64,000 nucleotides of DNA, taken from the NCBI GenBank assembly GCA_947488815.1, contig CANLCC010000001.1, positions 93,086-157,085 on the forward strand, read 5' to 3'. Shown piece after piece: positions 27,211 through 37,014 of the stretch (the stretch's first letter is position 1; the number at the start of each line of letters is the position of its first letter). Position numbers and translations under genes: made by a program. The DNA comes from CAIQIA01 sp945861105. GTDB taxonomy: Bacteria; Cyanobacteriota; Cyanobacteriia; PCC-6307; Cyanobiaceae. Below the pieces are notes generated by a model. The model saw only the letters and a list, made by a program, of their open reading frames with translations, was not told the origin of the DNA and searched no databases.

Positions 27211-28305
27211 TTGAAACCGATTGTCCCATCCGGCCTCCGCCGCCCCTGGGGCCGCTGGCACCACCGGCTCCATCGCCATCTGTGCGAGCGGCCGGCCCTG
27301 CTGCCCAGCGGGGAGCCGCTGCTGCTGGCGGTCTCCGGTGGCCAGGACTCCCTGGCGCTGCTGGCCCTGCTCCATGATCTGGCGCCGAGGCATCACTGGC
27401 CCCTGGCGGTGCTGCATGCCGACCACGGCTGGCACGCCGGTTCGGCCGCCGTGGCCGACCATGTGGCTGCCCACTGCGCTGCCCTGGGGCTGCCCTGCCG
27501 GATCGTGCGGGCGGTCGAGCCGCCGCCGGGTGAGGCCGCTGCCCGCCGCTGGCGCTATGGCTGCCTGGAGCAGGCGGCCCGAACGCTGGGCTGCGGTCGC
27601 ATCGTCACCGGCCACACCGCCAGTGACCGGGCCGAGACGTTGCTGTTCCACCTGATCCGGGGGAGTGGGCTGCGGGGGCTGGCCAGCCTGCGGGCGTGCC
27701 GACCCCTGGCCCCCGGGCTGACCCTGGTGCGGCCGCTGCTGGGACTGCGGCGCGGTGACACCCTGGCCTGCTGCCGCGAGCTGGATCTGCCCGTCAGGAT
27801 CGATCCGGCCAATGCCGACCGCCGCTACAGCCGCAACCGCGTGCGATCGGAGGTGCTGCCCCTGCTGGAGTCGATCCGCCCGGGGGCCGAGGCCCGCCTG
27901 GCCGGCCTGGGGCAGGTGCTCGAAGATCTCGAGTCGAGTGAGGCGGCCCTTGAGGCCCTGGCGTTGACGGGCCTGGCGGCCGGCGATGGTCTTGATCTCG
28001 ACCGGTGGTGCCATCTGCCGTCGGCCCTGGCGCGGCGGCTGCTGCACCGCTGGCTGCTGGACCACAGCGGCCAAGCCATCAGTGCGGCGACCCTGGCGGA
28101 GGTGCAACGGCAGCTGCTGGCCTCCGCCTGCCCCCGGGTGCTGCCGCTTCCGGGCGGCTGGCAGCTGCGGCGGGAGCCGCCCAAGCTGGTGCTGAGGCGC
28201 ACGGACCCCGATGACCTACAGCGCAGCGGAAGCGGCCTACCGGGACCGCCGCTTTCCGGAGGCCCTGGAGGCTGTGACCAGCCACCTGCACCAGGAACCG
28301 GATGA
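27211..28305 (+). CDS. tilS: tRNA(Ile)-lysidine synthase
   Basis: Attaches lysine to C34 of tRNA-Ile(CAU) so that it reads AUA. The PP-loop ATP site LLAVSGGQDSLALLALL is near residue 44, followed by LHADHGWH and the GHTASDRAETLLFHLIRGSGLRGL segment, all diagnostic. Only a TTG at 27211 offers a start before the domain, giving 364 residues. The last 32 codons (beyond about 28210) are Gly/Pro-rich, unlike TilS, and are read out of frame with the next gene, which they overlap by 95 bases. The normal stop may have been lost. Confidence 0.88.
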   Translation: MKPIVPSGLRRPWGRWHHRLHRHLCERPALLPSGEPLLLAVSGGQDSLALLALLHDLAPRHHWPLAVLHADHGWHAGSAAVADHVAAHCAALGLPCRIVRAVEPPPGEAAARRWRYGCLEQAARTLGCGRIVTGHTASDRAETLLFHLIRGSGLRGLASLRACRPLAPGLTLVRPLLGLRRGDTLACCRELDLPVRIDPANADRRYSRNRVRSEVLPLLESIRPGAEARLAGLGQVLEDLESSEAALEALALTGLAAGDGLDLDRWCHLPSALARRLLHRWLLDHSGQAISAATLAEVQRQLLASACPRVLPLPGGWQLRREPPKLVLRRTDPDDLQRSGSGLPGPPLSGGPGGCDQPPAPGTG

Positions 28306-28717
28306 TCTGAGGGCACTGCTGCTGCAGGCCTACATCCTGTCGTTCGGTCTCCAGGACGACGCCGGCGCCAGTGCCGTCTACCGCCAGGTGATCGAGCGGG
28401 CTGGTGCTGAGGGGGCCTACCGGGAGCTGGCGGAGGAAGGATTGCGTCAGTGCGGTGCCGCTGGCCCCAGCCCCGCCGCTGCAGCTGAGACGGCTGTCAT
28501 CCCGGTGTTGCCCCCTGGCGACGACGACGCCGTTGAACGGCTGCCGGCCACCCCTTGGCTGCAGGAGGAGCCCCAGCTGGTGCCGGCCCCCGGGCCCGCT
28601 CCGGCGCTTCAGCTGGAGTCGCCCACCGAAGTTTCACCGCAGCCCTTGGCCAACCAGGCCGCTGCGGGAGAGGCGGCTCTGGAGGCCGGCTGGCTGCTGG
28701 TGGATCTGAGCGGCTGA
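28211..28717 (+). CDS. Short TPR-like hypothetical protein
   Basis: A 168-residue protein. The first 80 residues (SAAEAAYRDRRFPEALEAVT, then PDDLRALLLQAYILSFGLQD and AYRELAEEGLRQCG) look like two tetratricopeptide-type helix pairs. The second half is a Pro/Ala-rich, acidic, low-complexity stretch ending with GWLLVDLSG. No signal peptide or membrane segment is seen. It starts inside the 3' end of tilS in another frame and stops six bases before the facing RNase J gene. Protein-protein contact is a guess from the TPR-like part. Confidence 0.6.
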   Translation: MTYSAAEAAYRDRRFPEALEAVTSHLHQEPDDLRALLLQAYILSFGLQDDAGASAVYRQVIERAGAEGAYRELAEEGLRQCGAAGPSPAAAAETAVIPVLPPGDDDAVERLPATPWLQEEPQLVPAPGPAPALQLESPTEVSPQPLANQAAAGEAALEAGWLLVDLSG

Positions 28718-28723
28718 GGCGAC

Positions 28724-30598
28724 TCAGCCCACGGTGGCGCTGGGGCGCCGGCGGCGCTGGCGGGAGTCGTCGCTGGCAGCGCCGTTCCCGTTGCCATTGC
28801 TGCCATTGCCATTGCCATTGCCGTTGCTGCTGTTGCCCCGGTCGTGGTGGCGTTCCTGCCGGTTGCGCACGGCCGGGGTGCCGGCGGGGGCTGCCTGCAC
28901 CAGACAGATGATCAGCGGTTCGACCTGCAGTTCCCGCCGCATCCGTCGCTGCAGACCCACCTCGATCTCCCGCTGGACGCCCACCCAGTCGACATCGGCA
29001 CTGGAGCCGTTGCCCCGGCAGAGGCTGTTCCAGCGGTTTTCGAGCACCCAGCCGATCTCGCGCTCGGCCCAGTGGGACATCTTGCGCGGGTCGGCGGTGG
29101 TGACCACCCCCCGCAGGTTCACCCGTGGCGGGGCGACCATGGCGCCATCGAGGCTGATGGCCGCCAGCAGGGTCACCACGCCGTCCTCGGCCAGCTGCTG
29201 GCGCTCCTTGAGCACCCGCACATCGACGATGCCGTTGCGGGAGTTGTCGAGGAGTTCGATGCCGGCCTTGACCGGATCACCCTTGCGGATCGAGTCGGGA
29301 GTGAGTTCGACCACATCGCCATTGTCGATGATCAGCATGTGATCGGCGGGAACCCCCATCGACTGCGCTGTACGGGAGTGGGCCACCAACATCCTGTGCT
29401 CTCCGTGCACCGGCACGAAAAAGCGGGGGCGCGTCAGGGCAAGCATCAGCTTCTGATCTTCCTGGCTGCCGTGGCCGGAGACGTGGATGCCTTCACCCTT
29501 GCCATAGACGACCTTGGCCCCCAGCATCATCAGGCGATCGATGGTGTTGACCACCGAGATGGTGTTGCCAGGGATGGGGCTGGCGGAAAAAATGATCGTG
29601 TCGCTGCCCTTGACCTGAACCTGCGGATGTTCCCCGCGGGAGATGCGGCTCAGGGCCGCCAGCGGTTCCCCCTGGCTGCCTGTCATCAGCAGTAACGTTT
29701 CGCGGTCGGGCAGATCACGGATCTGTTTGATCGGCACGAACAGGTCATCGGGGCAGCGCATGTATCCCAGCTCGCGGGCCTTGGCGATGACGTTGAGCAT
29801 CGAGCGACCCAGCAGGCCGACCTTGCGTCCGTGTTTGAGGGCCAGCTCGAGCACCATCGACACCCGATGCACCGAGCTGGCGAAGGTGGTGACGATCACC
29901 CGACCCTCGGCCCCGGCGATGTGACGGTCGAGGTTGGGGAAGACCGCCCGTTCTGAGGGGGTGAAGCCCGGTAGTTCGGCGTTTGTCGAATCGCTGAACA
30001 GGCAGAGAACACCCTGTTCGCCGTAGTGGGACATCCGTTGGATGTCAAAAACCTCGCCGTCCACTGGGGTGTGGTCAAATTTGAAGTCACCGGTGAAGAT
30101 CACCACGCCCACTGGTGTGGTGATCGCCAGGCTGAAGCTGTCGGCGATTGAGTGGGTGTTGCGGATGAACTCCACCTTGAAATGCTGCCCGACCTTGACC
30201 ACGTCACGGGGGCTCACTGTCTGCAGGGTGGTGCGATCGGCCACCCCAGCCTCTCCCATCTTGCCTTCAAGCAGCGACAGGGCAAGGCGCGGGCCGTAGA
30301 TGATCGGAATGTTGAAGTGCTTGAGGTGGTGCGAAATGCCACCGATATGATCTTCGTGACCATGGGTCACGATCATGGCGCGGATGCGTTTCTGGTTTTC
30401 GCGCAGGAAGCTTGTGTCAGGGAGCACAACATTGACGCCGTGCATGCCATCGCTGGGAAAGGCGAGGCCGGCATCCACGAGCATCAGATCGTCGCCGTAC
30501 TCGAAGACACAGGTGTTCTTGCCGATTTCGTGCAGGCCACCCAGGGGAATGACCCGCAGGGTGGGTTGCTGAGACTTGGAACCGTTGGTGGACGACAT
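28724..30598 (-). CDS. rnj: Ribonuclease J
   Basis: Metallo-beta-lactamase/beta-CASP nuclease with 5'-3' exo- and endonuclease activity, a main player in cyanobacterial mRNA decay. The 624 residues show the zinc motif VTHGHEDHIGG, VIFTGDFKFDHTPVDG, LFSDSTNAELPGFTPSE, the beta-CASP segments VTTFASSVHR and LLLMTGSQGEP, and SGHGSQEDQKLML with FVPVHGEHRMLVAHS. The C-terminus ends in an Asn/Gly repeat and RQRRRRPSATVG, a basic tail likely to touch RNA. An in-frame hexanucleotide repeat codes for the Asn-Gly part. Confidence 0.95.
   Translation of the reverse strand: MSSTNGSKSQQPTLRVIPLGGLHEIGKNTCVFEYGDDLMLVDAGLAFPSDGMHGVNVVLPDTSFLRENQKRIRAMIVTHGHEDHIGGISHHLKHFNIPIIYGPRLALSLLEGKMGEAGVADRTTLQTVSPRDVVKVGQHFKVEFIRNTHSIADSFSLAITTPVGVVIFTGDFKFDHTPVDGEVFDIQRMSHYGEQGVLCLFSDSTNAELPGFTPSERAVFPNLDRHIAGAEGRVIVTTFASSVHRVSMVLELALKHGRKVGLLGRSMLNVIAKARELGYMRCPDDLFVPIKQIRDLPDRETLLLMTGSQGEPLAALSRISRGEHPQVQVKGSDTIIFSASPIPGNTISVVNTIDRLMMLGAKVVYGKGEGIHVSGHGSQEDQKLMLALTRPRFFVPVHGEHRMLVAHSRTAQSMGVPADHMLIIDNGDVVELTPDSIRKGDPVKAGIELLDNSRNGIVDVRVLKERQQLAEDGVVTLLAAISLDGAMVAPPRVNLRGVVTTADPRKMSHWAEREIGWVLENRWNSLCRGNGSSADVDWVGVQREIEVGLQRRMRRELQVEPLIICLVQAAPAGTPAVRNRQERHHDRGNSSNGNGNGNGSNGNGNGAASDDSRQRRRRPSATVG
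28788..28836. repeat. Imperfect ATTGCC-type hexanucleotide repeat inside rnj
   Basis: On the plus strand the unit CCATTG / CCGTTG is repeated about eight times with single changes. On the coding strand it gives alternating Asn-Gly codons near the C-terminus of RNase J. The unit is six bases, so gain or loss of copies keeps the frame. Confidence 0.75.
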
Positions 30599-30653
30599 GG
30601 AGGGGGGAGGGGGGACTCAGGGGGACCGGGCGGGACCGGGGACGCGAAGGACG

Positions 30654-31553
30654 TCAGGTGGGACGCAGGTCGGCGAGGAGGGAGGCAAGGGAGGCGCGCA
30701 CGGCGCTGCTGGCACTGACCAGGGGCGGGCGGGGGGCGCCGACGGGCCAGCCTTCGAGTTCCAGGGCGGCCTTCACGGGGATGGGGTTGCTGGTGCAGAA
30801 CAGGCCACGCATGAGGGGCAGCAGCCGTTCGTGCAGGCTGAGGGCCAGGGCGTGGTCCCCCGCCACATAGCTGTGAACCATGCGATGGATGTCCGGGCCG
30901 GCGAGGTGGCTCGCCACACTCACCACGCCGACGGCGCCGACGGCCAGCATCGGCAGGGTGAGGGCGTCATCCCCGCTGTAGATGGCCAGCCTGGAGCCGC
31001 AGACGGCCCTCAGGGCGCTCACTTCGTCGGTGCTGCCGCTCGCGGCCTTGTAGGCCACCACGCTCGGCAGATCCATCAGCTGGGCCGTGGTCTCGGGGGC
31101 CAGGCTGCAGCCGGTGCGGCCAGGGATGTTGTAGAGCATCAGCGGCAGTTCGGGGGCCGCCGCCGCCACAGCACGGAAGTGGGCCTCAAGCCCCTCCTGG
31201 GGGGGGCGGTTGTAATAAGGCACCACCACCAGGGCGCCATCGGCCCCCAGGGCGGCCGCCTCGCGGGTGGCTTCCACGGCCTCGGCTGTGCTGTTGCTGC
31301 CTGTGCCGGCGATCACCTGGGCCCGGCCCCCCACCGCCTGCCGTACGGCCCGCAGCAGGTCGTGCTGCTCGTCCCACGAGAGGGTGGGGGATTCGCCGGT
31401 GGTGCCGCAGATGACGAGGCTTTCGGAACCGTTGTCGACCAGGTGGGTGGCCAGCCGGCCCGCGAGGGCCAGGTCCACGCTGCCGTCGGGGCCGAAGGGG
31501 GTGACCATCGCCGTGACGACGCGGCCGAAGGGGGCGGGACTGGTCAGCGTCAT
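30654..31553 (-). CDS. dapA: 4-hydroxy-tetrahydrodipicolinate synthase
   Basis: Condenses pyruvate with aspartate semialdehyde, the committed step to diaminopimelate and lysine. The 299-residue TIM barrel has GTTGESPTLSWDEQHDLL near 46, VVPYYNRPPQEGLEAHF near 113, MLYNIPGRTGCSL with the catalytic Tyr near 139, and VVAYKAASGSTDE with the Schiff-base Lys near 170. Its ATG overlaps the asd stop by four bases, so the two consecutive pathway enzymes are coupled. RNase J follows after 55 bases. Confidence 0.96.
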   Translation of the reverse strand: MTLTSPAPFGRVVTAMVTPFGPDGSVDLALAGRLATHLVDNGSESLVICGTTGESPTLSWDEQHDLLRAVRQAVGGRAQVIAGTGSNSTAEAVEATREAAALGADGALVVVPYYNRPPQEGLEAHFRAVAAAAPELPLMLYNIPGRTGCSLAPETTAQLMDLPSVVAYKAASGSTDEVSALRAVCGSRLAIYSGDDALTLPMLAVGAVGVVSVASHLAGPDIHRMVHSYVAGDHALALSLHERLLPLMRGLFCTSNPIPVKAALELEGWPVGAPRPPLVSASSAVRASLASLLADLRPT

Positions 31554-32581
31554 GGCTGGCCTCCCTGTTGCAGCAGCTCAGCGATCTGAATGGCGTTCAG
31601 TGCCGCCCCTTTGCGGATCTGGTCACCGCAGAGCCACAGTTCCAGGCCGTTGGGTTCACTCAGGTCCTGGCGGATCCGGCCCACGGCCACAGGGTCACGG
31701 CCTGTGACGTCGGTGGGCATCGGGAAGCGGTTGGCGTCGAAGTCTTCGAGCAGTTCCACCCCGGGGGCGGCGCGCAGCAGCTCCCGGGCTTCGTCCACGG
31801 GAAAAGGTTCGCTGAATTCAATGTTCACCGCCTCCGAGTGGGCCCGCAGCACGGGCACCCGCACGCAGGTGGCTGTGAGCCGCAGCTCGGGCAGGTTCAT
31901 GATCTTGCGCGTCTCATTGAGCATCTTCAGCTCCTCCTCGCAGTAGCCGTTGGGCTGCAGGGGCGAGTTGTGCAGAAACAGGTTGAAGGCCAGCGAATGG
32001 GGCAGCACCTCGCTGACGGGTTCGCCCCCGTCGAGCACCGTGCGGCTCAGCTGCTGCAGTTCTTCCATGGCCCTGGCTCCGGCGCCGCTGGCGGACTGAT
32101 ACGTGCTGACCACGACCCGCCGCAGGGGCCGGCGGGCCGCCAGGGGGGCCAGGGCCAGGGTCAGCAGGATGGTGGTGCAGTTGGGATTGGCGATCAGCCC
32201 CCGGTGCGCAAAGGCTGCGGCGCCGTTCACCTCGGGCACCACGAGGGGGACGGTGGGGTCGAGGCGGAAGGCGCTCGAGTTGTCGATGACCGTTGCGCCC
32301 TGCTCGATGGCCACCGGTGCCCACTCACGGGAGACCGATCCCCCCGCTGAGGCCAGCACCAGATCGACCCCATCAAAGGATGTGGGGCCCACCGGCTCCA
32401 CCGGCAGGGACTCTCCGCGCCACGGCAGACATGCCCCGGCGGAGCGGGGGGAAGCCAGGAGACGCAGGTCCCGGAGCGGGAAGTTGCGCTCCTCCAGCAG
32501 GGCGAGAAGCTCGTGGCCCACCGCGCCCGTGGCACCAAGGATGGCGACGCTGGGGGCCGGGGCCGTCGGGACGGGGGTCAA
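31550..32581 (-). CDS. asd: Aspartate-semialdehyde dehydrogenase
   Basis: Reduces aspartyl phosphate to the semialdehyde, feeding dapA. The NADP loop VAILGATGAVGHELLALLEE is at the N-terminus. ASAGGSVSREWAP, VIDNSSAFRLD, and LIANPNCTTI with the catalytic Cys near 136 follow, then RAHSEAVNIEF. I start at TTG 32581, which gives 343 residues, the family size; the frame is open upstream to 32755 but that leader (with CVWVRRRKSN) lies in the region facing tig and is not family-like. The true start needs proof. Confidence 0.93.
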   Translation of the reverse strand: MTPVPTAPAPSVAILGATGAVGHELLALLEERNFPLRDLRLLASPRSAGACLPWRGESLPVEPVGPTSFDGVDLVLASAGGSVSREWAPVAIEQGATVIDNSSAFRLDPTVPLVVPEVNGAAAFAHRGLIANPNCTTILLTLALAPLAARRPLRRVVVSTYQSASGAGARAMEELQQLSRTVLDGGEPVSEVLPHSLAFNLFLHNSPLQPNGYCEEELKMLNETRKIMNLPELRLTATCVRVPVLRAHSEAVNIEFSEPFPVDEARELLRAAPGVELLEDFDANRFPMPTDVTGRDPVAVGRIRQDLSEPNGLELWLCGDQIRKGAALNAIQIAELLQQGGQP

Positions 32582-32732
32582 GTGAGCTGGGAGACGGAAC
32601 GGTTGCGGGGACGGAAACGGGAAACTATTGCTCTTGCGTCTTCTGACCCACACACAATACGTGTCGATGAGATGAAAGGGACCCCCGGGCCCTCTGTTTA
32701 GGGTGGGGGGCTCTTTCTGGTTCCACCGGTCC
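32582..32732. promoter_or_regulatory. Divergent asd-tig intergenic region
   Basis: The 151 bases between the leftward asd-dapA genes and the rightward tig-clpP-clpX run must hold both promoters. A TTGCGT box with ATACGT 17 bases further (about 32634-32662) is a weak sigma70-like candidate for tig. A GC-rich inverted stretch (ACCCCCGGGCCC, around 32682) lies closer to tig. The assignment is tentative. Confidence 0.3.
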
Positions 32733-34169
32733 ATGGCCACCGCCCTCTCGGTCAAAACGTCCCCCCGTCCCGGCAGTCGCCTGGCGCTGGAGGTCGGCGT
32801 GCCGGGGGGGCGCAGCCAGGCCTGCTACGACGCGGCCCTCGAGCGTCTCAGCCGCACGGTGCGCCTGCCCGGGTTCCGCAAGGGGCGGGTGCCCCGGGCG
32901 GTGCTGCTGCAGCAGCTCGGTCCGGTGCGGGTGCGGGCGACGGCCCTTGAGGAGCTGGTCGAGAGTGCCTGCCGGGATGCCCTGGCCCAGGAGAACGTGG
33001 CAGCCCTGGGGCAGCCCGAGATCAGCGATGGTTTCGAGGCCCTGCTGGAGCGCTTCCAGCCCGGTGAGGAACTGGTGCTGACCCTTGAGCTCGACGTGGC
33101 GCCCACCCCCACCCTGCGGACCACCCGTGGCCTGGCCGTCGAGGCCGAGGCGGTGGCCTTCGATCCCGCCCGGGTCGACGAGCTGCTGGACCAGTCCCGC
33201 CGCCAGCTGGCCACCCTCGTGCCGGTGGACGATCGTGCCGCCGCCGTCGGTGATGTGGCCGTCATCGACTTCAGCGGCACCTTCGGCGACAGCGGCGAGG
33301 CGATCGAAGGGGGGCAGGGGGAGGGCCTCGAGGTTGACCTCGAGGAGGGACGCATGATCCCCGGATTCATTGAGGGGATCCTCGGCCAGGCGGTCGGGGA
33401 GACCCGCCAGGTCGCCTGCCGCTTCCCCGACACCTATCCCCAGGAGGACTGCCGCGGGCGCGAGGCCTCCTTCAGCATCACCCTGCGGGACCTGAAGGCC
33501 CGCGAGCTTCCCGACCTCGATGATGCCTTTGCCCAGCGGGCCAGCGACAGCGCCACCATGGCCGACCTGCGCACCCAGCTCGAGCAGCGGCTGCGGGACG
33601 AGGCCGAGCGTCGCAGCCGCAGCAACCGCCGCGAGGCCCTGCTGAAGGCCCTGGTGGACCAGCTGGAGGTGGAGCTTCCTGAGACGCTCATCCGCCAGGA
33701 GATCAATGCCCTGCTGCAGGAGACCGCTGCCGAGATGGCCCAGCAGGGCCTCGACGTGAAGAAGCTCTTCACTCCAGAGGTGGTCCGCAACCTGGCCAGT
33801 GGTTCGCGGGAGGAGGCCACCTCCCGCCTGCGGCGCAGCCTTGCGCTGCAGGCCCTGGCCCGCATGGAGGAGATCAGCGTCACCGCCGAGGCCCTGCAGG
33901 CCAAGCTCAGCGAGGTGCAGGCCGGCCTCAGCGACAGCAACCGCATCGATCCCCAGCGGCTGCGTCAGGCGGTCGAGGAAGATCTGCTGCAGGATCAGCT
34001 CTTCCTTTGGCTGGAAGAGCACAGCACCGTGAGTGAACCCGCCGCCGGGTCAGCTCCGGAGGGGCAGGAGGCTGATGGGGCCGCCCCAGCCCCCAAGGCC
34101 AAGGCGAAGGCCAAGGCCAAACCCAGGGCCAAGACCGGTGAGGAGGCCGAGGCGCCTTCGGCTGACTGA
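32733..34169 (+). CDS. tig: Trigger factor
   Basis: Ribosome-bound chaperone and prolyl isomerase that meets nascent chains. The ribosome-binding signature LPGFRKGRVPRAVLLQQ is near residue 44. The FKBP-like domain shows GDVAVIDFSGTFGD and GRMIPGFIEGILGQAVGE near 203. The helical C-terminal arms follow. The 478 residues end in an unusual tail of alternating Lys-Ala/Pro followed by Glu-rich residues (about 450-478), absent from most homologues I know. ATG 32733 matches the family start. It heads the tig-clpP-clpX run, the classical bacterial order. Confidence 0.95.
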   Translation: MATALSVKTSPRPGSRLALEVGVPGGRSQACYDAALERLSRTVRLPGFRKGRVPRAVLLQQLGPVRVRATALEELVESACRDALAQENVAALGQPEISDGFEALLERFQPGEELVLTLELDVAPTPTLRTTRGLAVEAEAVAFDPARVDELLDQSRRQLATLVPVDDRAAAVGDVAVIDFSGTFGDSGEAIEGGQGEGLEVDLEEGRMIPGFIEGILGQAVGETRQVACRFPDTYPQEDCRGREASFSITLRDLKARELPDLDDAFAQRASDSATMADLRTQLEQRLRDEAERRSRSNRREALLKALVDQLEVELPETLIRQEINALLQETAAEMAQQGLDVKKLFTPEVVRNLASGSREEATSRLRRSLALQALARMEEISVTAEALQAKLSEVQAGLSDSNRIDPQRLRQAVEEDLLQDQLFLWLEEHSTVSEPAAGSAPEGQEADGAAPAPKAKAKAKAKPRAKTGEEAEAPSAD

Positions 34170-34206
34170 GTCATCCCCATAGATTGGCGTTATCCGTCCA
34201 CGCTCC

Positions 34207-34830
34207 GTGATCGACGCTCTTCACCCCCACCCGATCCACAGCCACTGGCAGAACACCCTGGTGCCCACGGTGGTGGAGCAGTCGGGTCGGGGCGAACGGG
34301 CCTTTGACATTTACTCGCGGCTGCTGCGGGAACGGATCATCTTTCTCGGTACCGGGATCAACGATGCCGTGGCCGATGCGGTGGTGGCCCAGTTGCTGTT
34401 CCTTGAGGCCGAGGACCCTGAGAAGGACATCCAGATCTATCTGAATTCCCCCGGGGGATCGGTGACGTCCGGCCTGGCGATCTACGACACGATGCAGCAG
34501 GTCCAGCCGGATGTGGTGACCATCTGCTACGGGTTGGCCGCCAGCATGGGAGCCTTTCTGTTGGCCGGCGGCGCCAGGGGCAAGCGTCTGGCCCTGCCCA
34601 ACGCACGGATCATGATCCACCAGCCCCTGGGCGGCGCCCAGGGCCAGGCCGTGGACATCGAGATTCAGGCGAAAGAAATTCTGTATTTGAAGGACACGCT
34701 CAACGGTCTGCTCGCCCAGCACACCGGCCAGGATCTGGCCAAGGTCGCCGAGGACACAGACAGGGACTACTTTCTCTCTCCAGATGAGGCGGTGGCCTAC
34801 GGGCTCATCGATCGGGTCGTGCGTGACTGA
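34207..34830 (+). CDS. clpP: ATP-dependent Clp protease proteolytic subunit
   Basis: Serine peptidase of the Clp complex, partner of the ClpX encoded next. The 207 residues contain the full triad: Ser113 in YGLAASMGAF, His138 in RIMIHQPLGG, and Asp187 in EDTDRDYFL. The Gly-rich loop LNSPGGSVTSG near 80 is intact. The start is GTG 34207, giving MIDALHPHPIHSHW, like cyanobacterial clpX-linked ClpP copies. Cyanobacteria carry several ClpP paralogues; this is the one linked to clpX. Confidence 0.95.
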   Translation: MIDALHPHPIHSHWQNTLVPTVVEQSGRGERAFDIYSRLLRERIIFLGTGINDAVADAVVAQLLFLEAEDPEKDIQIYLNSPGGSVTSGLAIYDTMQQVQPDVVTICYGLAASMGAFLLAGGARGKRLALPNARIMIHQPLGGAQGQAVDIEIQAKEILYLKDTLNGLLAQHTGQDLAKVAEDTDRDYFLSPDEAVAYGLIDRVVRD

Positions 34831-34913
34831 GACTGCGACCGTCCCTTCCTGGGGGGGTGACGTAGGGCCGTCGGGGCCCGATCCTGTGAGTTGAGGCACT
34901 CTGACCGTCTGCG

Positions 34914-36269
<1,356 letters not shown>

Positions 36270-36273
36270 GCCG

Positions 36274-37005
36274 ATGGGGGCGGCGGACCACCTGCAAGTG
36301 TCGCGGCGCCATGGCCTGTTCATGCACCATGGCATCGATCTGGGCGATGGCACCGTTGCCCATTACCTCGAAGGCAAGGAGATCCTGCGCAGTCCCCTCG
36401 AGGAGTTCAGCCGTGGGGAACCGGTCTCGGTGGTCCCCCATCCCCAGGCCGATGCCGTGGGCCGAACCCTTCGTCGGGCCCTGAGCCGCATCGGTGAACA
36501 GCAGTACAACCTGCTGTTCAACAACTGCGAGCACTTTGCGGTCTGGTGCAAGACGGGGCGCCACCGCAGTGCCCAGGTGGAGCAGGCCCTTGGCAGCGGT
36601 GCCCTCGGGGCCCTGGCGATGGGCCAGCTGCTGCCGGCTGCAGCTCTGGCGGGGTTGCGGATCCTGCTGCAGCAGGGGCTCGGCCCGGGGTCGATGGATC
36701 AGGGACTGGCCCTGGCCCGCCGCACCCTCGCCGATCTGGAACAGTTGCGCCAGCGCCTGCAGGCCCGACTGGAACGGGAGCTGCAGCAGACCGAGGGCTG
36801 GTGGACCGCCGCCGGCGATGCGGTCCGGAAGGGACAGGAGGGGCAGGCCCGTCGCGCCCTCGAGCAGCGCCGTCCCCATCGGCTGGCGGCCCAGGCCCTG
36901 GCGGAACAGCTTGAAGCGGTGGAGGATCTCGAGTCGCGGCTGCAGCGGCTGCTCGGGCAGGCCGATCCGGAGGCTGGTGCCGATCCGCCGACTGCCCCTG
37001 AGTAG
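36274..37005 (+). CDS. LRAT-domain (lecithin retinol acyltransferase-like) protein
   Basis: A 243-residue protein with an NlpC/P60-superfamily LRAT domain: GLFMHHGIDLGDGTVAHYL near 12-30 supplies the His residues and LFNNCEHFAVWCKTGR near 80-95 the catalytic Cys. Such proteins act as acyltransferases or thiol hydrolases; the substrate in bacteria is generally unknown. A hydrophobic stretch of about 25 residues (ALGALAMGQLLPAAALAGL) follows the domain and could anchor it. The last 100 residues are Gln/Glu/Arg-rich and helical, probably coiled coil. It lies between clpX (4 bases) and dnaX (9 bases), so it is probably co-transcribed. Confidence 0.75.
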   Translation: MGAADHLQVSRRHGLFMHHGIDLGDGTVAHYLEGKEILRSPLEEFSRGEPVSVVPHPQADAVGRTLRRALSRIGEQQYNLLFNNCEHFAVWCKTGRHRSAQVEQALGSGALGALAMGQLLPAAALAGLRILLQQGLGPGSMDQGLALARRTLADLEQLRQRLQARLERELQQTEGWWTAAGDAVRKGQEGQARRALEQRRPHRLAAQALAEQLEAVEDLESRLQRLLGQADPEAGADPPTAPE

Positions 37006-37014
37006 CCTCGGCCC

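Noticed and set aside
28788..28836. CRISPR-like array
   Set aside because: The repeat units are six bases without spacers and code for Asn-Gly in RNase J.
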